DNA from: Trichobilharzia regenti
Lineage: Eukaryota; Platyhelminthes; Trematoda; Strigeidida; Schistosomatidae
Length of the DNA stretch: 64,000 bases
Direction: 5' to 3'
NCBI GenBank assembly: GCA_944472135.2
Contig: OX235263.1
Span: 20,699,379-20,763,378, forward strand
Shown here piece after piece: positions 55,746 to 64,000 of the stretch. The position numbers and the translations under genes are program-made. The notes beneath the pieces are model-generated. The model was not told the DNA's origin. It made no database searches and was given only the letters and a program-made list of their open reading frames with translations. Positions within the stretch are counted from its first letter, which is position 1. Each line of letters starts with the position of its first letter.

Positions 55746-55791
55746 TACTCAAAAGAGTTCTACTTAGTTCCTTTCTTTACCTTGATCATGG

Positions 55792-56111
55792 TGTGGTGAG
55801 AGCAGGCTGCTAGCCGATTGGTAGACATTAATTTACCTCAGCGTCTATGTCGCTAATATTGGCCGTGAGAAAATATGAACAAGGCTGATTCAACAACCAA
55901 TTGCAGCAGAATTAACGTGGGCAAATATGATTCGCAGATATATGGCTTAACTTTCTGAGCAACAGAATAACCTTGAGCAAGAAACAACCAACCAGAAGAC
56001 TGTGTTTGTCTAATTGAATAAGCTATAATAATGTACATGAAATATATATAAATACGTGCTGATTTCCGTAATAAACGATCTGTTGTCTGGCCCTTGTCTT
56101 CTGCTGTTACA
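55792..56111 (+). repeat. Solo LTR, opposite orientation, 4-bp target duplication
   Basis: TGTGGTGAGAGCAGGCTGCT to CTTCTGCTGTTACA, flanked by ATGG (55788-55791 and 56112-56115). It is in the opposite orientation to the other four LTRs of the family. Confidence 0.86.
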
Positions 56112-56344
56112 ATGGTAATATTTTTTTATCCCATCTCATCTTCTAAATTGGTAGGACTTCACTTCATCTTCCCCTTCTTTACTGTTATCATTATTACACT
56201 TCTAGTTTTTGACAACACTTAACCCACTTTTAAGACCCCAATGCCAATTCACTTATTCAATAATCTTTAAAATCTCTGTTATTCATCCACTTTACTTTTA
56301 TGACCTCAAATATCATAATAATTCTTTTTCAAGATAGATCAAAA

Positions 56345-56850
56345 AGTGACTTCATTCAGGGGACCACTTATAACCAGCTAGCACTGGACAAATGTTTCGT
56401 CCTAATTTGAGACTGTTCACCGGTATGCTTCCAAGTCTCCACCTCAGGATCAATCGTGAAATCAATGAAATTCCTGCAAGCCCACCCTTGAAAATTAATC
56501 CAGTACTCACCAATGACTGACTACAGAATGAAACTGTTTGAAGTTTTAGTGGGAAGTGATGGCCCCCGGGTCCCCTGGACAAACACTCACCAATGATATT
56601 GGCTGGTTGTCACGCTATATACCACAAGATGGCAGAAGTTAGAATTTACGGACCCATGAGTGGCTGCATTCCCAATGGTCAGTTGTCAATGAGCTCCCCA
56701 CGTAACCTCAAAGTCCTCTGTTAGACCCCTGGTGGACGCATAAATGGGTACTGCCGAAGATTCCCAAAACTGGGACGAAGCAACTGTTCAGTACTCCTTG
56801 GTCTTCACCAGTTCTGTAACTGAAGTCACCTCAAGATTAAACCATAATCT
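56345..56850. repeat. SINE-C foldback, diverged
   Basis: Minus arm pieces (56380-56480), the upstream module (GACAAACACTCACCAATGAT near 56578-56598), and a plus arm (ATGGGTACTGCCGAAGATTC, AGCAACTGTTCAGTACTCC). Box B is lost. Confidence 0.6.
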
Positions 56851-57240
56851 GATCAGCGAAGTAAAGGAGTGCAAATTCATGGAGTATTTGCCGCATATTT
56901 CAAACAATAATTATGACAATGGCTTCATTCTGAACAAAATGCTTTCATAATCTTCAAAATTCTCAGCGTCTTTGTTGAATAGTATTTCCTGTTAGTCCAT
57001 AATGTTCAATAAAATAATAATCGATAGTAGTATATCCCATGATACCGTGCTGTTCAATGTGTAAACTAGCGCCCTTAAACACTAATTATCATCATTCTTA
57101 TTACATGCAGTATTGACTAAGCATTTTCCTAGTGCCCCCCCCCAAGTTTTATTCCAAGATACAAATACGATTATACAGCCTGAAAATCAAGTCACTGAAA
57201 AGAATTATTTCTTCACGCTGAACAAAATTTTGTTTCTCCT
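56851..57240 (+). other. Unassigned sequence ending in a PLE-end hairpin
   Basis: 57160-57235 carries AAATACGATTATACAGCC, CTGAAAATCAAG and CTGAAAAGAATTATTTCTTC, the PLE-end motif. A C run lies at 57136-57144. Confidence 0.5.
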
Positions 57241-57244
57241 CATT

Positions 57245-58085
57245 TATAAGTGAATGGATTTCGCCGATGATATATGTCTGATTTCCCATAAACTGGAAGA
57301 TATGCAAGTGAAAAGTAACAAGTTGGCAGAAGAAGCATCAAAGATAGGACTTCACGTGAACATAGAAAAAACAGAGGTGATGAAGATTCCTAGCCAACAT
57401 CAACAGCAACAACAACAACAACAGACAACAATCAGCATAAGTGGGAAGAACCTGAAAGAAACAACCTCCTTCACCTACCTGGGAAGCATCGTCTCAACTA
57501 CAGGCGGAACTGACGAGGACATCAAAGCCAGAATCGGAAAAGCAAGACAAGCTTTCATTACTCTCAAATCTGTGTGGAGGTCAACAGCACTCAGCATCAA
57601 AAATAACATCCGGATTTTCAACTCCAATGTGAAGCCAGTCAGTGCTACTATACGGATCAGAGACTCAGCGAGTCATAAAGAGCATCTCAAACAAACTCCA
57701 AACTTTCATTAACAGCTGTCTCCGCTCAATACTCAAGATCAGATGGCCAGAAAAGATCAGCAAGAGAGATCTCTGGCAATGAGCGAACCAACCAGGAACC
57801 GATTGTGAAACAAATAGACAGAAAGAAATGGAGATGGATTGGCCATACGCTGAGGAAACCATCAAGTGACATCACTAGACAAGCCCTCGAGTGGAACCCG
57901 AAAGGGAGGCGGCGAGTTGGTCGTCCAAGGGTGACTTGGAGGAGGTCATGCGAGGAGGAGATGAAAGCATGTGGACAGACCTGGAGCGGGGTGAAAAGGT
58001 TGTCGGAAAACCGAAGGCAATGGAGGTGCGCAGCTGAAGCCCTATGCTCCTCTAGGAACTAAAGGATACAATAATAATAATAATG
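57245..58085 (+). mobile_element. RTE-like LINE, 3' half, young
   Basis: The best-kept RTE 3' half: 57254-57712 starts at the catalytic box FADDI and continues SHKLEDMQVKSNKLAEEA, EKTEVMKIPS, a CAA-encoded Gln run, TYLGSIVSTTGGTDEDIKAR, KARQAFITLKSVWRSTA. After a shift near 57640, 57805-58062 gives KKWRWIGHTLRKPSSDITRQ, GRRRVGRPRVTWRRSCEEE. The end is GGATACAATAATAATAATAA. It abuts the truncated Gypsy element. Confidence 0.88.
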
Positions 58086-58195
58086 ATCAGTTTCGATGTG
58101 GAACCGCCGGCCGAGTAAATAAGGTCTCCATTTGTCGACTGCCCATACCATTGCTAAACATTCTTTCTCTATCGTTGAATACTTTCTCTCTGTGA
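58086..58195 (-). pseudogene. Frame-shifted RNase H remnant
   Basis: In the frame one base away from the RT frame, the minus strand reads [19 protein letters not shown] and then [13 protein letters not shown], the standard mid-RNase H block of Gypsy elements. It stops at the junction with the RTE tail at 58085. Confidence 0.85.
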
Positions 58196-59122
58196 TGTCA
58201 AAACCCTACTGGCATACTCAACGATTCCCTCGTCCTGTCTTAGGACCGCACCTATAGCGTAGTCACTGGCATCTGTGCACACTGTGAACTGTCTTCCTGG
58301 TACAGGTAGTTTTAGCGTCATTTGTTGGTGGTCGAGCAGCTGTTTAATTCTGTCGAATGTCCTCTGCGATTCTTCCGACCAAACAAACTTTGGCTCACCT
58401 AGTAGCCTGTATAGAGGGGCTGCTATCTCATTGAAGTTCTTCACGAAGCGACTATAAAACGCTGCTCTACCCAAGAATTGTCTCAGTTTTCTCTTTGAAT
58501 TCGGGGCTGGAATCGTTTTAATCGTCAAAATTTTCTCCGGCAGTGGTTTAATCTCACCATTTCCCACTTTATGTCCCAACAGAGTAACATTCTTTTTGGC
58601 TATCTGAGACTTGGTTTTGTTGACGCGTAGTCCAAACTCTTCGATGCGTCGCAGCACGGCTTCTACATGGTTGACGTGATCGTTTTCGTTTTGACTGTAT
58701 ATGACGAGATCATCACCATAAACCTCCACGTTTTTCAAGTTCTTAAGTAATAGCTTCATCAGTCGTCTGAACGTAAACGGTGCACCTGCTAGTCCAAACG
58801 GCATGCGTTTAAATCGATATTGTGTCTGACCCACGATGAAAGCCGTCTTATCTCTATCACCTTGTTTTATCGGTATCTGCCAGTATCCTGAGCGAAGATC
58901 GAGAACCGAAAACACATTCGCACCTTGTAGGCGATCTAAAGTTTCTACCACTGTTGGCATGGCACACGGTCTTAACTCTGTCATACTGTTTAACTGTCGA
59001 AAATCAACACAGAATCTATACTTCCCATTCGCTTTTTTTACTAACAGCACTGGAGAGTTGTACGGGCTATCAGCTTCCTCAATAATATCATCTTTTAACA
59101 TCTCTTGCACTTGTCGCTCCAC
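58169..59122 (-). CDS. Pol fragment: reverse transcriptase and start of RNase H (317 codons)
   Basis: RT motifs in order: [20 protein letters not shown] (21-40), [13 protein letters not shown] (73-85) with the first catalytic Asp, [17 protein letters not shown] (106-122), [10 protein letters not shown] (134-143) with the Asp pair, LLGHKV (171-176), and the thumb with [17 protein letters not shown] (204-220). RNase H begins [12 protein letters not shown] (283-294). The frame is lost at about residue 307; the correct RNase H sequence continues for some 35 codons in another frame (58195-58086), which points to a one-base loss near 58195. The listed start is arbitrary: the frame is open back to about 59165. 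Confidence 0.9.
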   Translation of the reverse strand: MERQVQEMLKDDIIEEADSPYNSPVLLVKKANGKYRFCVDFRQLNSMTELRPCAMPTVVETLDRLQGANVFSVLDLRSGYWQIPIKQGDRDKTAFIVGQTQYRFKRMPFGLAGAPFTFRRLMKLLLKNLKNVEVYGDDLVIYSQNENDHVNHVEAVLRRIEEFGLRVNKTKSQIAKKNVTLLGHKVGNGEIKPLPEKILTIKTIPAPNSKRKLRQFLGRAAFYSRFVKNFNEIAAPLYRLLGEPKFVWSEESQRTFDRIKQLLDHQQMTLKLPVPGRQFTVCTDASDYAIGAVLRQDEGIVEYASRVLTSQRESIQR

Positions 59123-59154
59123 TTCGCCTTCCAGATGACATGGAACTCTTCGCG

Positions 59155-60387
59155 TTAAAATGACCTTACTTTCGGATCACTTAACGGAATTTCATGATTC
59201 ACCTTATCGCAATAACCGTATGGGTCCCCATCTCCAGTGAACAGATGATCGTATTTATTAATTAACTCTGTCACATTGTGTACCGTCGACAGCTTAATCG
59301 CTGCTATCTCGCTGGTCTCATACATGTTGATATGCCCGTATTTCGTGACCACCACGTTCGCTTGCGTGTCGATTATTGCACCAATCTCACGCAGAAAATC
59401 CGCTCCTAATATCGTTCGCTGTAGTTCGGGTACAACAATGAAAGGAAACGTCACCTCGCAGCCACCAACAACGACCGTACAGTTCGATCTACCCGTGATA
59501 CGCAACACATACCCGCCTACTGTTTGTACTGTCAATGAACACGGACTAACACTCTTACATAAATTCTTATCTATTAACGACACGGCCGCCCCTGTATCTA
59601 TCAAACATACTACTTCTCGATCATTCACTCGCAACTTCGAATACAGAGCCCCTTTCTCAATAGCCCCCACTAAATCTAGGTTCATACGAAAGAAAGAACA
59701 AGCATTATACCGTCTGAAATTTTTTCTTTTTCGCCTTTCTGGGCAGTATCTTCTCCAGTGTCCCGGCTTACCGCATTCAAAACACCGGTCTTTTCTATCA
59801 GCCAACTTTAACGCCGCCACTTCCCGCTGCAATGCTTCAATTTTCTGCTCATATTCGTTTGGTTTTGGTTGGTCTATAGCGGCTACCGTTGTGCTCAGCA
59901 GCTGTCTGGTCACCTTCGCCAGCTCACTAATATCCATCGGCTGCGTTGCGTTAACCAGTTGTAATCGCTGAGAAATGTGGTCTGGGACACTCTCGATGAA
60001 TTGGGAAGACAGTAACTGCGCTTCTGATTCTTCATCTAAAGTGGGAAGCGCGCGTCGAAGTAGATTAGTCAGTTTCACCGCCAACACTAGCGGGTCTCCA
60101 TCAGGTCCAAGCTTCATTGACCGGAACTGCTGCATTGCTAGCTGTCTGTCTGTTTCGCTGTCAAACTCGGACACTAGTCGTTCAACCAATTTCTTCCAAG
60201 ACGCTGTGCCATTTGACCTGTCTACGCTGTCATATGCAGCCTTCGCTCGGCCTCTCAACAGCGTCCCCAGGACAACTGCCTTCGCCGCCTGCTCCTTGAC
60301 ACCCACCAGCTCAGCAACAGCCTCGAAGTCACGTAAGAAGCTCCGTATGTCTCCTTCTTCAAACGCAGCTGGCCACGGGATCTTCAT
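59155..60387 (-). CDS. Gag polyprotein with zinc knuckle and aspartic protease (410 codons)
   Basis: Residues about 1-175 form a retrotransposon gag region (FLRDFEAVAELVGV, FDSETDRQLAMQQF). 180-200 looks like a short coiled coil. C202-C215 is a CCHC knuckle, CFECGKPGHWRRYC. The protease follows: CLIDTGAAVSLID with catalytic D264-T-G, flap-like GGYVLRITG, and the ILGADFL signature at 326-332. The frame is open throughout. Gag packages element RNA and the protease matures the polyprotein. It ends just where pol begins in the -1 frame; I see no canonical slippery heptamer there, so programmed shift and mutation are both possible. The start is the first ATG, about 23 nt after the LTR, near a presumed primer-binding region. 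Confidence 0.87.
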   Translation of the reverse strand: MKIPWPAAFEEGDIRSFLRDFEAVAELVGVKEQAAKAVVLGTLLRGRAKAAYDSVDRSNGTASWKKLVERLVSEFDSETDRQLAMQQFRSMKLGPDGDPLVLAVKLTNLLRRALPTLDEESEAQLLSSQFIESVPDHISQRLQLVNATQPMDISELAKVTRQLLSTTVAAIDQPKPNEYEQKIEALQREVAALKLADRKDRCFECGKPGHWRRYCPERRKRKNFRRYNACSFFRMNLDLVGAIEKGALYSKLRVNDREVVCLIDTGAAVSLIDKNLCKSVSPCSLTVQTVGGYVLRITGRSNCTVVVGGCEVTFPFIVVPELQRTILGADFLREIGAIIDTQANVVVTKYGHINMYETSEIAAIKLSTVHNVTELINKYDHLFTGDGDPYGYCDKVNHEIPLSDPKVRSF

Positions 60388-60410
60388 TTTTTGGAGGCAG
60401 CGACCACAAA

Positions 60411-60716
60411 TGTAACAACAGAAGACAAGGGCCGGCTACAAAACCTTTTATTACGGAAATCAACACGTATTTATTTAAATTTCACATACATTATTATAGC
60501 CTAGTCAAGTAGACAAACGCAGTCTTCTGATTGGTTGTTTTCGAGTTTCTCGGAAAGTGGAGCCATCTATCTGCGAATCGTATTTGCCCACGTTTAAGTT
60601 TGCTGCGACTGGTTGTTGAAACAGCCTTGTTCATATTTTCTCACGGCCCATATTAGTGACCAGACATTGACGTAGATTAATGTCAGCCAATTGGCTAGCA
60701 GTCCGCTCTCACCACA
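60411..60716 (-). repeat. 5' LTR of the Gypsy-type element
   Basis: On its own strand TGTGGTGAGAGCGGACTGCT to CTTCTGTTGTTACA, 306 bp, TG..CA ends. It serves as the reference for the four solo LTRs. The flank at 60717-60720 is ACCG; the other end of the element is gone, so no duplication can be checked. Confidence 0.88.
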
Positions 60717-61560
60717 ACCGTGCTAGTAGGCTTTAAAGATTCATATAAACCGTCTGTGATGCTACTTTGTTGTTTAAGTCTTTTTAGTAACTCAATTAGT
60801 TGTTTCTTCACTTTTTCTGTCGGATCGACGGAAGATGTGATTTTTTGAAATTTTCGATGACCACTTAATATTCCATTCATCTTATCTGTGTATCCAGTTT
60901 TATTCATTATGACTAGTCCAGAACCTTTATCAGGTTTCGAAATTATTATATTTTCATTATTTCGCAGCTTCTCTATGGCTTCACTGTCTTAACAAACTTA
61001 TCGCCATTTGATTGGTAAATTGTTGTGTATTGTAATAGAAATAATGCTATACATGTATTAGGATAGAGCCAGAAATGAGGATCTAATTGAAAAGTAAATA
61101 TTTCTTCGATCAGTCTTTCTGTTTTCTGAATATTTGATTGTTTTCTAAACCTTTTGCAAAAAGATTCTTTGTATAGCGCATTCAAATGAAACATCAAGTT
61201 AAAAAACTTTTTTGCATTGTGCATTCAGTACACATTTTTTTAATCATTACAGAATGTGAAGCAAATAGGGAACGGAGACACTTCAGGATGAAACAGATTC
61301 AAGGTACCAAGATTTTCAACTTTTTTGCAAAGACTTTTATACAATTTTCAAATATAAGCTGTCTCAGTCAAGTGTAAAGTGATACAGTTAGTAAAAACAA
61401 CTGGACACCTTTCCATGGCTGCATAATTCCTTTTCACAGATTTTTGTGATATGTTTATATATTCTAATGTTTTCCACACTTCACATCGTCTGAAAGAGAA
61501 AATACTTTTGTTCAGTAGACTAACAAGAAGTCATCGTAAAATAAATATGCCATTTACGTA
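60717..61560 (-). mobile_element. Penelope-like element I, N-terminal region, cut by the Gypsy element
   Basis: On the minus strand: RFRKQSNIQKTERLIEEIF and FQLDPHFWLYPN (about 61150-61050), then in the next frame ENIIISKPDKGSGLVIMNKT and GYTDKMNGILSGHRKFQKI (60960-60840), KVKKQLIELLKRLKQQSS and a YESLKP end at the LTR. This is the region just before the RT palm in PLEs; the RT that should follow has been separated by the insertion and is not seen. Confidence 0.82.
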
Positions 61561-61569
61561 GAAATATAT

Positions 61570-62285
61570 GTGTAAAACTTCGGCACTGTGGTAGTAAGTA
61601 ATTCCATATTAGTTTGTTCATTAGATGTATCACACAGTGAAACAGCATTATTTACAGGATGACATAATTTCGAACAAAATTTATTCTTCACAATGACATC
61701 AATTGTGATCACACGACTTTTAAACCTGAGTTTTATAGTTTTCTCTGTCTTCTCCCATTTGTCGTATGGGCAGTAGAATTTTCCATATATCTGGGACAGG
61801 TGTTGAATCATTCCTATTACATGTATTTGCCGTTGATTCGATAAACAAAGCTTCTGTTATCAATCTCTCCCTATACCCTGTGACATTAGATTTTAAAACT
61901 GTCATCCTATCCCATCCTATTGTATGGTTGTGTGTAACTGCATGTAGTGAGTGCTATAGCTGGACCATTCTCTAGATTTCTTATCTTATTTGGGTCAACT
62001 AATCTAGATTTTCTTTGGTTTTTATGTTCGGCTAGTCTGACTCACTGCCCCTGTTCTACTAGTTTGACCTATGTATTGACCTGACAATCATTGTAGACAG
62101 GGTATTAGATAAACTAAATTGTTTTGTTTTAAAAGCTCCACAGGACTGATCCTTTAACCGACAAAGCTTGTTTCTAATTGAGTTTGTGGGTGGTGTGAAT
62201 GCCAGCCTCTTTTATTCCTGCTTTGTTAATAATTCTGTGTAAGATGATTTCCGAGGTTCCTTCGTTGTAATGTCAGATCTTTCGA
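61570..62285 (-). mobile_element. Penelope-like element E, C-terminal part, minus strand
   Basis: Reverse of 51160-52225: QYNEGTSEIILHRI near 62265, the YIGQTSRT-type scrap near 62060, RMTVLKSNVTGYRERLITEA (61910-61850) and IESTANTCNRNDSTPVPDIW. It ends TGTATCACACAGTGAAAC. It lies directly upstream of PLE-I in the same orientation, as in a tandem array. Confidence 0.78.
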
Positions 62286-62985
62286 TAACTTACTGATTCC
62301 AGGTGTTCTTGTTGCGCCAGTTATCCTGATCATTTGATGCGTATGCTGTATAAAGGGGTCAAAGAACACTATTCCGCATGATTGTTGAAAGGTGATAGCA
62401 GGTCTATAAGAAGTTCAGTAACTGATCACTTTGTAGACATTAGCCACCCTATCTTAAGAAACTCCTGCTTCAAGAAGATCTAAAAAGTGGAAAGTAACCT
62501 GCCCAAGGCGATCCACTTTCGCCACTAAATGAGGAAGTTAGATCTGTAAATTCAAAAGAAAATATTTTATCCACTTCTACTATAGTAGTTAGGACCCTAT
62601 TGTTCTCAACCTAACTGCCTGACGTATTTTATTTCTCCTGACCCTTTCTGACTCATCTATCATCCCGAGCCCCTGAATAACAAAAAATTTCCTTTATTTC
62701 TATGTGCATCCTGATTAAAGTTTACATCGAATTTTTAAATATTCCCATTTATAATATTAGAACAAGACATATAAGCGAACAATATTGTTTTCAATTAGAT
62801 CTTCTTCAGGCTTTACTCTAATTTACATAGACTTATATATATAAAATTTTAACCAATGACAGTGATTTAGTGGATCAAATAATAATCGTAATCATAATAA
62901 TAATAATGATAATAATAATAATAATAATAATAGTAATAATATTGCGGTAAATGTTTTGAACGAAGTTAATAGCGATGATTATAAT
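62286..62985. other. Unassigned sequence with an AAT microsatellite
   Basis: AAT/AATAATG repeats at about 62878-62942. The rest is A+T-rich with no frame. Confidence 0.45.
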
Positions 62986-64000
62986 AATAACAAAATATTG
63001 TTAATAAGGCTTATATAGGTGATAAGAATAACAAAGTTAGTATATGCATATATGTGGACAATTCAATAAATAAATAAATTAGGTCAAATCAAATGGAACG
63101 ATAATCAGAGTTTAAATAAATATCATAAAAGTACGAAGGAGAGGGATGATAAGAAAGGGTGGGAGGGTTTTGAATAGAATTCACCTAGGCCAAGGGAGAG
63201 ACAAAGGTAGAACAAATTTCTTTTGTATACAAAGACTAGGATTGTTCTCTCGAATTCCCATAGCTTTGGCTAAGTGTAAAAGACGGGTTCTGATTCCGTT
63301 CGAAAGACTTGATGGAAAACGGTAAATAACTTTGAAAGCACTATTTTTGTCCACTTGGTGACCACTATCAATCAAATGAGCCAAAATAGAACTTCGTATG
63401 GACTTTATTTGACCTTTTCCGAACCATGAAGGAAGATGCTCTTTAATGCGTTTGTTAAGCTGTCTAGTTGTTCGGCCTATATAGCTTTCTCCACAGGAGC
63501 AACTAAATTTATAGATACACATGGAAGTGGCACAACTAGGTAACTTATCTTTCACTTGAGCAATCAAAATTGGCCGGCTGGAAAATGACAAACAGAGGGT
63601 GGCGGCAGTATAAGTCCGTTTTATCGCTCTCGATAATCTCTGATGTAAGACTTCACTAGCCACGTCCCCATTAAATTGCAGTTTGATGAACAGTTGTTTC
63701 TTTTTAACTGTTATCGGTTTCTCTTTATTGCACTTAGCATTCATGTGTCTCCTGACAAATCTACTAGGATAACCCATTTGGACTAACGTATTTTGGATGT
63801 ATCCTAGCTCATTCTCTAGAGAGTCATCTGTACAGATGCGTCTTGCTCTATTCGTCAGGCATCTGACCAAATTGATTTTGTAACGGATTGGTACATAACT
63901 GAGGAAATGTGTATATTGTCCTACAGATGTAGGTTTTCTATAGACATCTCTCTTTAGTGAACCATCCTCTCTTCTGCTCAATTGGGCGTCAAGAAAATGT
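62986..64000 (-). mobile_element. Penelope-like element F1, runs off the right edge
   Basis: The minus strand carries the open frame described next and a 3' region to about 63000. The RT half would lie beyond 64000. Confidence 0.85.
63181..63981 (-). CDS. PLE polyprotein, RT end, linker and GIY-YIG endonuclease (266+ codons)
   Basis: The longest open PLE frame in the window. REDGSLKRDVYRKPTSVGQY (2-21) follows the RT catalytic core in PLEs. Then a linker with NRARRICTDD, LVQMGYPSRFVRRHMN (67-82) and VKKKQLFIKLQFNGDVASEV. The endonuclease has CIYKFSCSCGESYIGRTTRQ (about 155-174), with the paired Tyr, the Arg after YIG, a Cys-rich insert typical of PLEs, then KEHLPSWFGKG, SILAHLIDSGHQV and a conserved tail CIQKKFVLPLSLPW. 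The start codon is only the first ATG in the window-limited frame; the frame continues off the edge. Confidence 0.88.
   Translation of the reverse strand: MSRREDGSLKRDVYRKPTSVGQYTHFLSYVPIRYKINLVRCLTNRARRICTDDSLENELGYIQNTLVQMGYPSRFVRRHMNAKCNKEKPITVKKKQLFIKLQFNGDVASEVLHQRLSRAIKRTYTAATLCLSFSSRPILIAQVKDKLPSCATSMCIYKFSCSCGESYIGRTTRQLNKRIKEHLPSWFGKGQIKSIRSSILAHLIDSGHQVDKNSAFKVIYRFPSSLSNGIRTRLLHLAKAMGIRENNPSLCIQKKFVLPLSLPWPR

Larger units (their letters stand above)
58086..60716 (-). mobile_element. Gypsy-type LTR retrotransposon, truncated at its 3' end
   Basis: Order on the minus strand: 5' LTR (60716-60411), gag with zinc knuckle and protease (60387-59155), RT and RNase H start (59122-58169), broken RNase H (58168-58086). 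Integrase and 3' LTR are missing; the break coincides with the tail of the RTE copy. Gene order and YGDD/DTGA motifs fit Ty3/Gypsy; Boudicca-like elements are known in schistosomes, but I cannot fix the family by eye. Confidence 0.9.

Noticed and set aside
8498..58085. Bacterial-type operons, riboswitches or promoters
   Set aside because: Spliced gene, SINEs and LINEs show a eukaryotic context; nothing supports prokaryotic signals.
59276..60415. Plus-strand open frames of 231 and 146 codons
   Set aside because: They are antisense shadows of the gag-protease frame on the minus strand, which has clear family motifs.
62878..62942. AAT repeats considered as a CRISPR-like or satellite array
   Set aside because: Simple trinucleotide microsatellite without spacers; no CRISPR or satellite array exists in the window.

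Overview
The window looks like a gene-poor, repeat-saturated piece of a flatworm genome, most probably a blood fluke (Schistosoma or a close relative). The evidence is the combination of Sm-alpha-type tRNA-derived SINEs carrying a hammerhead ribozyme, many Penelope-like elements (PLEs) with a GIY-YIG endonuclease, RTE-like and CR1-like LINEs, a Gypsy-type LTR element, spliced coding sequence with long introns, and high A+T. I cannot name the species.

Only one host gene is supported. It runs on the + strand and enters from the left: eight visible coding exons lie at 4650-5187, 19226-19396, 23257-23490, 25431-25811, 29753-30025, 36096-36164, 39092-39247 and 41968-42006, followed by an AATAAA signal at 42019. 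They encode about 619 residues: an Asn/Ser-rich stretch, beta-propeller (WD40-like) strands, and two C2H2-type zinc fingers at the extreme C terminus. All seven visible introns are phase 0, and their 35 kb is almost wholly mobile-element debris. I do not recognise the protein family.

Layout. 1-4.6 kb: solo LTR, foldback plus Sm-alpha SINE, part of a foldback repeat, CR1-like fragment. 5.2-19.2 kb (intron 1): PLE copy A1 with a SINE inside it, SINEs, RTE fragments, other PLE pieces, PLE copy A2. 19.4-36 kb: SINE foldbacks, PLE-C, an old RTE copy, PLE-D with an Sm-alpha insertion, a 2.1 kb CR1-like LINE, an inverted pair of PLE-E fragments. 36-42 kb: CR1 fragment, solo LTR, SINE, an Sm-alpha copy with the best hammerhead, two RTE copies head to head, terminal exon. 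42-56 kb: no host gene seen; RTE, a head-to-head hammerhead palindrome, a 1.5 kb foldback element holding a solo LTR, a PLE cut by a LINE, a long PLE cut by a SINE, a 360-bp-arm PLE palindrome, CR1 and RTE fragments. 56-64 kb: RTE 3' half abutting a truncated minus-strand Gypsy element (gag, protease, RT, part of RNase H, 5' LTR) that sits in a PLE array, and at the right edge the longest open PLE reading frame in the window.

No element looks fully functional: most carry frameshifts, stops, 5' truncations or altered catalytic residues. The points most worth following are the structured RNAs (hammerheads, PLE-end hairpins, SINE foldbacks), the repeated pairing of a palindromic module with the Sm-alpha SINE, and the nested insertions that give a relative order of events.
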